From the NCBI GenBank assembly GCA_025084515.1, contig JAJAGP010000018.1, positions 461,466 through 525,465 of the forward strand: a stretch of DNA of 64,000 bases. Direction: 5' to 3'. Shown piece after piece: positions 22,030 to 33,484 of this stretch. The notes beneath the pieces were generated by a model, which was not told the origin of the DNA, made no database searches, and saw nothing but the letters and a program-made list of their open reading frames with translations. The DNA is from Ancistrus triradiatus. Its lineage: Eukaryota; Chordata; Actinopteri; Siluriformes; Loricariidae. The position numbers and the translations under genes were made by a program. How positions within the stretch are numbered: the first letter of the stretch is position 1; the number at the start of each line of letters is the position of its first letter.

Positions 22030-23860
22030 CATCAAGACTTTTTGTCACCGTTCAAAAAAACTACTTAAAACAATGGACAAACACACCTTTTGGGTTCTGC
22101 TTCGGCCTCAGCGTGCTGAAAATTTCTGTTTTGGTTTCAGCCATAAAATTCTGCTTCAGTGCATCATTAATAAGTGACTTCTGTCAGCTTTTCCTAGAAT
22201 CCAGCTAGGAGACTGTTTTTCTAGATTCTGGTACGTGGGGGGAAGAAAGATAACCTGTTGACCTGCTTGGTGCTCTGGCCGCAGGAATATTTTCAAAATT
22301 TAATGAGGTGCGAGCCTGAATCTCGTACACAACCCAGCAAGTTGGTAAAGCTGTCTGAGCGAGAGCGCGGCAGATCCTCACCCGGTCTTCCGACAGCATG
22401 TCATGATTTTTGGAAGGAAAATCGACCGCTCTTGCCAGGATGAAGCCTAAAGTTTTGGACCATTTCCACTGGGTTTAATAGACTGTACTATTCTGTCTTT
22501 TACATGGGCTGCTAACTATAACATGAAAGGTTATATTCATTTATTACAAAATATCATTTGTCTGTATGCGTTTCATTAATAATACTGGTTTTCCAATTAG
22601 ATTTCCATCAAATAATACAGCAAAACTGCTGCGATTCGATTTATCCCGCTTTGTCCAGTCTGCCAAAAGGCTTTCATTATAAAAACAAATCATATGAAGT
22701 CTGGAGTGACTGTAATAATGTACAGCACCAGAAGTAGGTTGGCATGGTAATGTTGAAGCGCAGATGGATAAACTCTAGAGCTACACGTTCATATATGGAC
22801 ACTCCAAGGATCACCATTGGAACATCAGATATTATTTAACATTGGACAAACCAAACCCTCGACAAGACAGGATGTCTAAAAAACAACATAATGTTGTGCC
22901 TCCTAATTAAATTGAGTTGCATTGACGTCTGGCTTAGTTTCAGACGCAAACCAAGGCTAGATGAGACTGCAAAGCTTGGATGTAAATGACTACCTTCGCG
23001 AAGCAGAGGGTGATTTTAAAATTGGGGCAGAATTTCATGCATCACGAGGTACGTCTGGATTTGACTTCATTCTGAGGTCACGCGAGGTCAGCATTTCCCC
23101 AGCATGCCCTCCATTTGTTTGCTATCTGAGTTTGTCTCCACTCTCTGGTCCAGCCTGAAAATAACCGGGTCACCATCCAAAGGTTTTACATAATTTTGAT
23201 AGAAGAAAATGCAAACTAAGTTGTTTCCATCCACTACAGTTAGGCGAATAAACTCCAGATTAGGCAGGCTACCATGATTTCCCTTTTCCACCACCTGCTT
23301 TCGCATTGCTGCTTTATATATTCTTCTGTATTCTATATAACTCTTCCACCTCGTCCTAGAGTAAAACTGTTTTTGCTATATTTCGCTGTTTTTTCAAATT
23401 TTGAGGGCTAGAACTATAGTCATCGATTATAGGCCATCGATTGGTCATCGATACTAACCAACCTTCTTGGGAAACATGACAGTTTATTGTTGTTTTGATA
23501 ACTGAAGCCACCTCAGCCTCAGTGAAGAAATGGATGGTCCAAATGCGGAAGAGCAGTAGAGCACAGTCTGACTTCATATGTCCTCAGTTTCTGCATCCTT
23601 CAATAATACACGCCACTAGCAGCATGATCCGCAGCAGGGAGGTCTAACTCAAGAATTCTTCAAAGAAAAACCCATATCTGGAACGGGCGAGTAAGGCACA
23701 CGCTGTACGGTGGGAGGAGACTCACCAGAGAACAAATGTGTAAAATAAACATTTTACCACCACAGACAGAAATCAGTTCTCAAGTAGAAACCAATTGGCA
23801 ACTGTCCTGCGATCCAGCACACGTTCTCGCAATGCTTGTTTGAGACAATGCATGCGTTTA
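22030..23860. other. Non-coding stretch, no gene seen
   Basis: Short frames on both strands have no recognisable products. The sequence looks unique except for minor AT-rich parts. Confidence 0.45.
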
Positions 23861-23864
23861 ATCA

Positions 23865-23985
23865 AACTCTGTGTTTAATAAAACTTTCTGCACCAAAGGC
23901 TGTACTGCAGCAGCTAACGTATGTGGCAGGGTAAAATATGGGTTAAGTAGGTCCTAATAATGATAAATTAGTAATAAGGATACGG
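23865..23985 (+). repeat. Unclassified dispersed repeat 'R3', copy 1
   Basis: The block GTGTTTAATAAAACTTTCTG, then CACCAAAGGCTGTACTG and GGGTTAAGTAGGTCCTAATA, recurs in the same order at 31.6, 59.4 and (inverted) 62.6 kb. The class is unknown. Confidence 0.6.
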
Positions 23986-23989
23986 ATGT

Positions 23990-26100
23990 AATATGGCACA
24001 GCACCTGAAATATTTCACGAAACATCATGTAACTTTTGTCATGTCAGACATGTGATCTAACTGTGAGGCTACAATTACAACCCAACAGATACCCAACAGA
24101 ACACCTCTCTCTCTCTTTCTCCCTCCCGGTCTCTAGTTAGCAAAACAGGATTGATTTCACTTTGAAAACTGTTTAATGAGGCTGGAAAAAGAAAGCAATA
24201 TGGATAGACGGCACCCCCAGGGAATTCTAATGACTCTATTGACTGAGAAGGTGTCTGCTTATATTGATAGATTGTTGCAAACTAAGTGCATCGCCTTCAC
24301 CATCATATGGAGTATGGCCGGTCGCTTCATCAGGCACCTTTACGCCTGTGGAGTGAAGTCCGATTGTTTTTCGGGATATTTCCAGTGTCACTCGGCTCTA
24401 GGAATGCGCGCCGCTCTGAGAATTAGCAGATCCCTTTTAATTTTGCCGGAGTGTGAGGACAAACAAAAGAGCTTTATCAGCATACAGTCTTGGAGGACTT
24501 CCCATTTACCCGCGTGAATGTTAATTACCACTTGCATTCTCATGTCTTGATAATGACCTTCATCAAGTCGAGAACTTTCTCTTCCAAGGCGGGACACTCG
24601 AGACACGCGATACAAACTTGCGCTCTGAACACAGAACTTGCGAAAACAAGCCCTTTGTCTCTCGCTGTTTTGTTTTTTGTTTTTCTTTGGGTCCCCCTGG
24701 TTCCCATGGCGATTGTGCCCCAGAAACTCCGGGCCAAGTCACCATAACAACAGACTCGAAAGAAGTCTGCCCTTGCAAGCTAACAAGTGGAGCTTGAAAG
24801 AGAAAAAAGCTCTTCTCCTCGCCTCCTTCGATAACTCCACCACATTCTATCAGCCAGGGCCATCGATTCGGGCAGATTAAGCAGATTAAGGCCTACCTCT
24901 CTCCGCGAGAGCGCTATTCATTACAGTCGGCATTAAAAGCAATTTTTGGGGCCTTAATTGTTTTCTGCTGAAGAGATGCCGAGCTACGGCTACGGCTGGA
25001 ATGACTAGATTAAGCCGCTGTGGCTCGCTGATAGGCATTCACTTTGAAAAGGCCTTGACGGGAATCAACAAAAAACCCTTTAAGCCTGCTGGGGGTTCAG
25101 AGCGCTCAGGGTCCCTTGGGTGTGGGTGGGAACCCGATGCTTTGGAGACTGTGGTCTGCAAAGGACACCATTCATTCTAGATTCATTTTTTGATCCAAGC
25201 TTTATCTGGTCAGGATTGGAGGGGGCACTCTTGCAGTACCAGTGGATGATCTGGCAACCAGACCAGCTGTTATGCAGTGGGACAGTTCATGACAGGGCCT
25301 GCAGGGGGTGATGATGCAGGATCAGGGGACGATCCTTTGACCGGGCTCCACATGTCACTTTTGCATGCAAACCAGTGGCCCAGTGGATTGGTTTGAATTG
25401 GCAGCTCAGGGACTTCATCCAAAACTCTGAGCAAATCTTTACACGTTGTACCGCTAAGCACAAGAACTGGCATTAGACATTACCCTCAGGCTCCGACTCA
25501 AACATCTCCCTCTCGCTCGTACCATGCAGATTCCAGCCCCGCAGTTTCGCTAGCGTGACGTCTGCCTGACTTTGCAAATGAGTTTGGACAGCACGCCTAA
25601 TGTACTTCATTTAGCCTGTGTGTGTGCGGTCTAAAAAGCCCGTTCGTACTGTTTACAGTACTGCATCTGCTCAGCATAATCACGATATTCTAATGGTGGC
25701 TCTCCGAAATGCACCCCGCTGCCATCGCCGTTCCGGATTCAGCGTCGTGGCCGGCCAGATTATTTGCTTATAATTAGCCATTTACACCTTTAATTTACAC
25801 TCTGCTAAGCATTCCCACGCAATATCCCCGACAGCACATGGGTCTGTACTGACGAGGAAAACTCTTAAACTGATGGAGAGTTGTTTTTAGCAAACATCCA
25901 AGTTGCTTCCCAAGAGAGCAGTTATGTGTGTTACAGCGTTTGAGCAGCATTCACGGCTTATATCCTTTCTGGACAGCATTATGGCTTGGACCAAGTCAGT
26001 GTCCAGCTGCTTACTGCATGTAAGAGAGCATATTAAAAAAGAAGCACAGTCTAAAGGAATATTGAAGACAGGATCATGTACAGCGCATACAATCACCTTT
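23990..26100. other. Mostly unique stretch, candidate regulatory islands
   Basis: No gene is recognised. Sections at 24.89-25.06 and 25.69-25.86 kb are unique and contain clustered homeodomain-like words (CTTAATTG, TTATAATTAGCC, TTTAATTTACAC). Frames around 24.2-24.9 kb on both strands overlap each other and look like chance. Confidence 0.35.
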
Positions 26101-26104
26101 AGTG

Positions 26105-26290
26105 CCTAAAAAAGTTATATAATATACTAGTAAAAAATATAAAGTTAATTAATAAAATATAAAGTTAATTATTAAAATACAAAGTTAATTATATAATATA
26201 TTATTATATATTATATTATATAAGACTATTATATAATTTATATGTATTATATCAGTCTATGGGTGTGATATATGGGTGCTATAAAGTTTC
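26105..26290. repeat. AT-rich low-complexity tract
   Basis: TATAATATA and AAAGTTAATTA words repeat over about 180 bases. Confidence 0.8.
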
Positions 26291-26429
26291 ACTTTATTTT
26301 CACTCATTTCATGCTTTTATTGATTTTATGCATTGTATTGCGCTCCTTCACTTTATTCACGCTTTTAGTCATTAACTACATACAAATATAGGCGTAAGAA
26401 AAAATCGTTTTAGGGTCGGGAACGGAGTC

Positions 26430-26545
26430 ATCCTATTACGTTACGCCTTTTGGGGAAATTCGATTCTGACTTCGAACAACTCGGAGTTAGAAAGGTCTTC
26501 TGGAAAAAAACTAAGTTCGAATTCCGAGGTTTCACTGTATTGTTC
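26430..26545 (-). repeat. Fragment of TIR element ending ACAGTGAAACCTCGG
   Basis: On the minus strand this reads ACAGTGAAACCTCGGAATTC followed by further TCGAA-type words. It resembles fish elements whose ends read ACAGTGG.ACCTCGG. Related sequence is found at 27985 and 46395. Confidence 0.45.
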
Positions 26546-26773
26546 TGGTATCGCTTTTGTGTTTTGTTGTGTTTATTGAACTATTAACAAACTAATAAAT
26601 ACACTCCGTTGACGCATATATGCTCCACATGCTCCACATGAAATGTGGTGCTTTTAAAGAAAAACCTTTTTTCCCCTGCTGATGTGGTAATTATGTTGCG
26701 CTACCACATAAAAGACAGTTTCTCATTCCATAAATTTGTTTCTGTGTACGATTAGAGAAGATTTTATCCGTCT

Positions 26774-26784
26774 TTATATATATA

Positions 26785-26817
<33 letters not shown>

Positions 26818-26892
26818 GTGTGTGTATATATAGATATATACACACACAGATATATATATATAGATATATATATAGATACCTAGATAGATAGG
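26774..26892. repeat. Compound (TA)n/(TG)n microsatellite
   Basis: Alternating TATATA, TGTGTG, CACACA and GATA runs cover nearly 120 bases. Confidence 0.95.
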
Positions 26893-26899
26893 TAATGTG

Positions 26900-27980
26900 C
26901 AATTTCACAGAACATATTGTGGACGTTAAGCGACACCTACCTAACAACAACAATGTAAATCAAATAAGAGGGTGCGCCAATGTACACTTGGCCAAAACCT
27001 TTTGTTTCCTTGGCACTTCTGAACATTTAAGGCACCGGACAGATTAGCTGCATTAGTTCCACCTTTTTAACTCTCCAGACAGGGACCTCAGTCACTGCTA
27101 ATGTAATCTCCTCTGGTTTCCAGTCCGGACTCAAGCAGGTTGCAATAGTAAGCAGGTTATGCTATCACTATGGATCATAATACAGAGCCCATTCAATTGT
27201 TAGTAAATGGAACGAGTGCTTATTCAGACAAGTGGGATAAAGACAAACAATCCAAGCCCATGAACTAGGAAGGCTATCTTGATCCTTCCCCAGAAACCCG
27301 GCCGGTGGAAGGAAATGGGCTGCTATAGCCATTAAATATTCACGAAAGTCTTAAAAGGCATGCATATGTTTTATTGATTGGGCTAAAGGAACAATGGAGC
27401 GCTGAAAGTTTTTTAAGAGTCCATTTGAGCGTGGCAAACTTTCTTTCGCCGGGTGCGTGAGAGATGCACCAAGCTTCCTCTCTAGAGCCATTTAACTCGC
27501 CTGGGGGGCAGAGATTTGCAATTACACCACTGGCGGCAACTGTACCAAAGCTGGGCTCCTTCTAAGCGGCTAACTTAGCGGACGCTCACAATGGATCATC
27601 AGGGGAGACATTAAACCATGCCTGGTGGATACAGGAGAAATGGACTGCGAGGAAAGAAGACGCTGGGGAACAGGGAGTATAGGATGTTAGCGCAGACCTT
27701 TTATGTAAAGCGATTGTTTTCGGCTGCGATGGGCTTTCGTTCTCCGACGGCCCACAATAGAGAAGATGCCACAGTAACTACCAGAGTCTTACAGGTACAT
27801 CACTAAACGAAGGACAACCACGTCGGTTTGGGATTGGCTATTGATAACAGCTTCTAAATCTATGAAATTGGCTGACAATCTCTACAATACTACTGAACCC
27901 TGCTGTTTGTGTTGTATTACTGCTAATTTTAGTGAGGTGGCCTTTTAGCACTTTTTAGTACTCTTGGTAGTGGTTCATTG
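26900..27980. other. Unique stretch, no gene seen
   Basis: The part 27.42-27.63 kb is balanced in composition and unique. No coding signature or RNA gene is recognised. Confidence 0.4.
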
Positions 27981-27984
27981 TGAG

Positions 27985-28665
27985 TACAGTGGTTCCTCGG
28001 TTGTCGTCATTAATTCATTCCAGAAGGCTTGTTGAGAACCGAGCAAATTTTTCCCATAAGGAATCATGTAAATGGAATGAATCCGTTCCTGACCCCCACA
28101 AAATCCACACTGTATTGGCATTATATGTAATAATGGAGTTGTGTTGTATTGTCATGAACTGATAAGTTTTATATAGTCTACACTGTATCATAGCGGAGCC
28201 GACCTTTTATGTTTAAAACACAATCATGAACACAAAGTTTATTTTATAATAGTGTTGAAAAGTCTCATGCCATTTAGTGAGTAATGGATTGAAAGTGAAG
28301 AGTAAAAGCAAAACACTTACTCTATTGGTGACCTTAACCTATTGATGTGTTCTGGAGGATTCAGCTTCCTTTCGGTTGGCTCTTATTACTAACCTTTTTA
28401 GGACCAAAGGAGACTTATTCGCACTAAGAATACAGTACTGTAGATAAGTATTGTAGGTAAATAAAGAAAAACACGATAAACACAGCAGAGATGTTCTCGG
28501 AGCAGGGGCTATTGTGAACTTGAATCGCTGTGTACTGAATCATGAACCGTGACTCGTACATGTTTAAGCAAGTGCGCCGAGTACCGAGCAAGCAACTAGA
28601 ACCAAATGTTTGACAAATGTTTCTAGTCAAAATGTGCCGAGAACCCAATTTGATTTTGTTAATCC
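27985..28665. mobile_element. Decayed TIR element family 'CAGTGGTTCCTCGG', copy 1
   Basis: It starts ACAGTGGTTCCTCGGTTGTC, and near the right end has GCCGAGTACCGAGCAAGC and TGTGCCGAGAACCC, partly inverted words. The internal block CAAAACACTTACTCTATTGG is shared with a second copy at 46395-46800. It has no transposase. Confidence 0.5.
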
Positions 28666-28669
28666 CCAC

Positions 28670-29130
28670 TGGAAGAAATGACAACCAGATGTCTAATCAA
28701 GCATGTTCTACGAATATCTGCCACTTAAACACGCCAATGTTTTGTAAAGACCACTTTTTTGCCTGCAAATCCCTCTCTCTTAATAGATACTTCCCCTCTG
28801 AATGCATTCCACTCGCTTTAGCAAAAAAGACAAACAAAGCGCCAAGATAAACAGGGTGGCTCTTTAGTCAACAGGATTTTCTTGCTCGTTGTGCTGCAGT
28901 CTATCACATCACCCTTTTCTGTCATTGAGATAAGGGGCGTGAATAGGAGATCAACACCCCGGCCGCTGCCGGCTTTACCTCGGTTTTGCCCTCATTAGAA
29001 AACGAAGAAGAATGGAAGCCTATTGGTGCAGGAGGGGGGGAAAAAAGTATCGACTGTCAACCACTTCAAATCTCCCCTCTCTGGTGACTGACTATGAGAC
29101 GAACAGTAGAGCAGAGCTCGGAAGCAAGGC
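28670..29130. other. Non-coding stretch, no gene seen
   Basis: Short frames without domains and unique sequence. A G-rich run precedes A-rich sequence near 29032-29046. Confidence 0.4.
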
Positions 29131-29133
29131 GCG

Positions 29134-29243
29134 GACCGTTTTAGAATCCCTCAGCATCAATTATAGTCACGCTTCAGGGTTAAAAGCACAGCGACGACCA
29201 TTTTAGAAGCTCCCAGCATCAATTATAGTCAGGGCTTCAGGCT
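29134..29243. repeat. Local tandem duplication of a 48-base block
   Basis: Blocks at 29134-29181 and 29196-29243 share GACC.TTTTAGAA, CAGCATCAATTATAGTCA and GCTTCAGG, with a spacing of 62 bases. The most conserved core is CAGCATCAATTATAGTCA. Confidence 0.8.
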
Positions 29244-29249
29244 TATAAT

Positions 29250-30120
29250 GGAGCCCCCCTCCTTTTTTCGTGCTGCTACCCGAAAAAAAGGTTCCAACAT
29301 TAGCATAGGAGCACAAATTAACAGACAAGCGAAGATATTTGTAGTCATTAAAAGGTGAACGGGCGAAATGTCTGCTTGATGATTCAAGGGCAAAAAACAT
29401 TTTGACTTTCTTGAAATTGCAGAAATCCCCTGCTGCTGACTGAAAGTGCAAAATAGAGTCGCTGCAGACGAAGCTTTTTTTTATACTACGTTAATGTGCT
29501 TTGATTTGAAAGCCCTGCCATTCAAACTTGGGGTCACCACGGCAACGAATCTGCATATCACATTCGGCACAGGTTTGACTCCGGATGCAATTACCCTATT
29601 ACGGATACGGCACTGGGAGTACCTCCGGTTGCCGGGGTTCTTCCATAAACGTGCCCTCACATCGCTAGCCCCGCCCTAGGATCTGAACCCAGGCCCTCAT
29701 CTGAACCACAAAGCCGCGACTCTCAGTAACCGCTCTGATTTGAATACGTGTTTGTGTCTGGTCCTGCTGTGTTTTAATGTCTGTGCAATGGTCTTAATGT
29801 CCCTTCCCCTCCTCTCAATATGGACCTGCAACAAAGAGCGGTGCGCGCGGCATAATTAGACCAAAGCTCCTCTGATGAGGTCCCAGCGTGCGGGAAGGGA
29901 ACTTCAATTATTCATTTTAAACTGCATCAAAAGGGCTTAGCTTAGGGAAAGTTTCTTTTTTTTTTTTTCAAAAGTGGCCTGCCCCCCTTCAGAAGGCTGT
30001 TTGAAGAGCGGCTCAAATGAATGCACGAAACTTCTTTAGCGCCGTTGCTTTGCACAGTAGGGCCGCACGGTTAGAAGCGAATAATTAATATTTTAAACAA
30101 ATACTGTTACTCTTGTATCT
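29250..30120. other. Unique stretch, no gene seen
   Basis: No gene is recognised. The part 29.83-29.96 kb (around GTGCGCGCGGCATAATTAGA) has the mixed CpG and TAATTA character of possible regulatory DNA. Confidence 0.35.
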
Positions 30121-30128
30121 CGGTGGTG

Positions 30129-30163
30129 AGAGCCAACTGCTGGAAACAGCAGTTTCTGAGGAC
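30129..30163 (+). repeat. Short dispersed repeat with CTGCTGGAAACAGCAG palindrome
   Basis: This is the inverted counterpart of the block at 6511-6546, matching at nearly every base. The palindrome lies at 30137-30152. Confidence 0.6.
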
Positions 30164-30327
30164 CTGGGTTGACCAACAGTTCCATGGGGGTACCTCTGCC
30201 TGAACCCAGTGAACTCTGGGATATTCTCAGGCGTCAACCAGGATAAAGCATTGGTGAATCAATCAAATAAATACAGCTATATGTCGCTTAAAGGCCATAG
30301 GCAATAGAGGCAATAGACCGTACTTAG

Positions 30328-30485
30328 TAGGGGCATAACGATACACTCTGCTCATGATTTGATTCTCGATACTGAGTTCGCGATTTGATTTTTTTCACAC
30401 TTATTGAGTTTACATTCAATAAAAGGCATTCCTTTTTTATTTCTGAAGTGTTAATAATGTAACACAATACACAATTTCTGTATGC
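30328..30485. mobile_element. Left end of hAT-type element (same family as 32870)
   Basis: TAGGGGCATAACGATACACT, then TCTGCTCATGATTTGATTC and GGCATTCCTTTTTTATTTC, match the right end of the element at 32870-33474 in inverted orientation. The opposite end of this copy was not found, and the tandem duplication at 30.49 kb follows. Confidence 0.6.
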
Positions 30486-30489
30486 GTCT

Positions 30490-31130
30490 TGTATGCCACT
30501 CGAATGTTCTGTAAAGACCCATTTTCGCCTGTAAATTCCTTAATGTCGCCTCATAATTGATAAGAATGGTGAATTCACGATTCAGTTTCCATTAGAGAAC
30601 AAAACACCTTAGTCTCTTGCACTTAAAAGAATTCTAATAACTTGAAATATAAATAACTAAGTGCTGTCTTCAATTGAAAATGAGTCCCTGTTATTGTGCC
30701 CAGTTTGTCAAATTGGTATCGGTTGTTGATGTGTGAAAAGCTCTATATAAATATCTTTAAACATCCCAAACCCCTTCAGTTTCCATTAGAGAAGACATGA
30801 AGGAAGATATGCCGTATATGACACGTGATTGCACCCTCTGGTGTTCAAAGAATGCAATAACATTATTAGACCTGTCACTAAACCACTCGAATGTTCTGTA
30901 AAGACCCCTTTTTGCCTGTAAATTCCTTACTGTCACCCTAATAGATAAGAATGGTGAATTCACGATCCGGTTTCCTCACGATTATTGATTTTATATTCAA
31001 TAAAAGGCATTCCTTTTTTTTCCGAAGTGTAATTTTTGCAAAACAGTGCACATTGCTTGTATAAGTGCTGTCTTAAATTGAAAATGAATCCCTGTTATCA
31101 TGCCCGGTTTGTCAAACACCTTTTTGTATC

Positions 31131-31189
<59 letters not shown>

Positions 31190-31500
31190 AAAAGCTCTAT
31201 ACAAATATCTTTAAACATCGCAAAATCCCTTCGGTTTTCATCAAAGAAGACATGAAGGAAGATATGCCGTATATGACGCATGATTGCACCCTAATGTGTT
31301 CAAAGAATGCAATGACATTATCAGACCCATCACTAAACCACTCGATTGTTCTGTAAAGACCCATTTTGCCTGTAAATTCCTTAATGTCGCCTCATAATTG
31401 ATAAGAATGGTGAATTCATGATTCAGTTTCCATTAGAGAAGATATGAAGGAAGATATGCCGTATATGATGCATGATTGCATTTTCTTGTGTTCAAAGAAT
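30490..31500. repeat. Tandem duplication, about 2.4 units of 390-450 bp
   Basis: The marker ATGTTCTGTAAAGACCC recurs at about 30503, 30892 and (as ATTGTTCTGTAAAGACCC) 31346. Shared blocks follow in order: GATAAGAATGGTGAATTCA, GTGCTGTCTT..AATTGAAAATGA, AGCTCTATA.AAATATCTTTA, and AAGGAAGATATGCCGTATAT. Unit 2 carries a long TG run exactly where unit 1 has GTTGATGTGTG. Unit 3 is truncated at about 31500. Confidence 0.9.
31135..31187. repeat. (TG)n microsatellite inside tandem unit 2
   Basis: About 52 bases of TG repeat. The paralogous position in unit 1 has only a short GATGTGTG. Confidence 0.95.
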
Positions 31501-31574
31501 TCCCCTGAGTGGTACCTCATCATCAAACATTGCTGAGCGTTCAGTCCGCTCACGCTGACGCCACGTATGTTTAA

Positions 31575-31690
31575 TAGACCTTTACATACGTCATTATAAC
31601 TGCTGTACTACAACAGCTAATGTATAGTATGTGGCATGGTTAAGTAGAATAATAACCTTAATAATAAAGATAATTAGCTTATCGGATCAC
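31575..31690 (+). repeat. Unclassified dispersed repeat 'R3', copy 2
   Basis: GTCATTATAACTGCTGTACT, then ACAACAGCTAATGTAT and GGTTAAGTAGAATAATAACC, match the family at 23.9, 59.4 and 62.6 kb. Confidence 0.6.
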
Positions 31691-31734
31691 AGAAGGTTAT
31701 GCTTGCGTGGTGAAGTGGTCTACAGTGCAGACCA

Positions 31735-31905
31735 AGGTTTCTTCCTTATAACGTTTAGGGAGTTTTTCCTTGCCACTGTCACCCCAGGGTTGCTCAATTT
31801 GGGATTATAGATAATAGAAGATGACAGACAATTGCAAAGCTCCTTTGAGACGATGCTCCATTGTGAAAAGCACTGTAGAAATAAATCTGACTTTGCCTTT
31901 GCTGT
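31735..31905 (+). repeat. Common fish dispersed repeat, plus copy
   Basis: AAGGTTTCTTCCTTATAACG, GGGAGTTTTTCCTTGCCACT, TTGAGACGATGCTCCATTGT and a tail AATAAATCTGACTT define it. The same order occurs at 49.0-49.19 kb. Confidence 0.7.
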
Positions 31906-31909
31906 CCTA

Positions 31910-32868
31910 TCACCTCAGTCACCTGGATTTGGGTCATGGTGGTTATGATTTGTGGCCAGCTTTAGCTTTTAAAAACAATATTGATTAATATCGTATTAAT
32001 AAGAAGAAGAGGAAGAAAGAGAAAGATGATGTTGCAAAAGTAAATAATCGTCTGTTTTAACATGGAGTGTCTCGTCTACATTTATTCAGTCTCTCAGCAA
32101 GCACTCTCTTGCAGTCGCTCTTCATTTCGGTTCATTATCAAAAGAGCTCTGCTGGGAGTCGGCGTAACAAGCGTCGAGTGAGCAGGATTGCCATCTTCCG
32201 CGCCGCTTTGAGCTGCTTCACCTTGATTTTGGGTTAAAGAGGCTGTGCTGCTGTTCGAAAATCTTCCCAAGTCTAAAATGTGCAGCCAAAAGTGCTAGGT
32301 CGTCTACGTTCAATTCCTGCGTAATCGCTACATGGAACGAAAGATCGTTTGTATGTGCCTACTGAAAGGGATCTGTAAGTTATGTAACGAAGAGACAGGA
32401 GCATGGGTCACTGCTCCACCGAACCCTGTTTTCCAGCACCCTAAGACAAATCTTTCCGATCTTTTGGTTTTTGAAAAGATAGTCGCTGTTTGTGAGAAAG
32501 AAAATAACACCAGACCTTGTTATAGGGGGACACTTGTGAAGTGCTGTAGCTAAGCAAAAGAGCTGGACTTTAATATGGTCTCTTTCCTCATTAAAACCAC
32601 TGGCAGCTGCCCTACACCACTCCCTATACCTTACTTTTTGCTGAGTCTGGCCCAAACCCCACACACAAACTGAACCCAGGTAATTAATCTCTTCAGCGAC
32701 ATGGCAGTAGTACACATTCACACTTAGGCTGCAGCAGGTGCCCGGTATGCCATTCTTTGAAATGCTATAGCCTGTATGACGTCATGCTGCTTCGCCACAG
32801 GACCGATAGGAGACCTCTGGTTACTAATCCACTGTTCTGGCTAATAGAGACCATATATATGTGACACG
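31910..32868. other. Unique stretch, no gene seen
   Basis: Frames on both strands at 32.33-32.72 kb overlap one another and carry no recognised domain. No RNA gene or element end is seen. Confidence 0.4.
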
Positions 32869-32869
32869 A

Positions 32870-33474
32870 TAAGGGTGTAACGATGCATCGCGATGCAAAA
32901 ATGGGACGACGTATCGTCTAATTAGATTTTGCCGCCATCGAATGCAGTTCCAGTTTTGAACACCAGATGGACGCATATCTCAGTGAGAATCCTCATTTCT
33001 TTTAATTGCAGGGGACTAAAGTTTATTTGCAGTTCAATTTTTATACAAGACATGTACACTCTTTGAACTGTGAAATAAAAAGGAACTTTTCCGCTGGTTA
33101 TTTAATATATGGTGACGCTACAGTAAGATGATGCCAATGTCTTTGTACAATCATACTGTACAGGGAAATTAGGATTGCTGCCCTACACAAAAAAAAAAAA
33201 CAGAACAAGCCAGTCACGACAGATTATAAATAAATTGAATATAAGGAATATCGTACGGAGGTATAGCAATTTTAAACCTACTGGTTCTAGTAATTTATTT
33301 TAATTGCAAGGGCTTTTTTAAATTAAAGTTTAAATTGATTTCCTTGTTTACACTACAGAAATAAGAAAAAAAGGAATGTCAAACACAAAATCAGTAATCA
33401 TGAGAAAATCTCAGTATCGTGAATCGTATCGTGAATCGAATCGAATCGTGAGCAGAGTGAATCGTTACACCCCT
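32870..33474. mobile_element. hAT-type non-autonomous element with duplication GACACGA(T)
   Basis: The ends are TAAGGGTGTAACGAT on the left and ATCGTTACACCCCTA on the right. GACACGA occurs just before the left end (32863-32869) and just after the right end (33475-33481), with the next T also shared, giving 7-8 bp. The interior is AT-rich, with no transposase. Its right part matches the fragment at 30328-30485. Confidence 0.8.
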
Positions 33475-33484
33475 AGACACGATC

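Noticed and set aside
21639..22048. Minus-strand frames rich in Ile, Tyr, Phe and Leu resembling membrane proteins
   Set aside because: They come from the AT-rich tandem repeat. The hydrophobic look is due to base composition.
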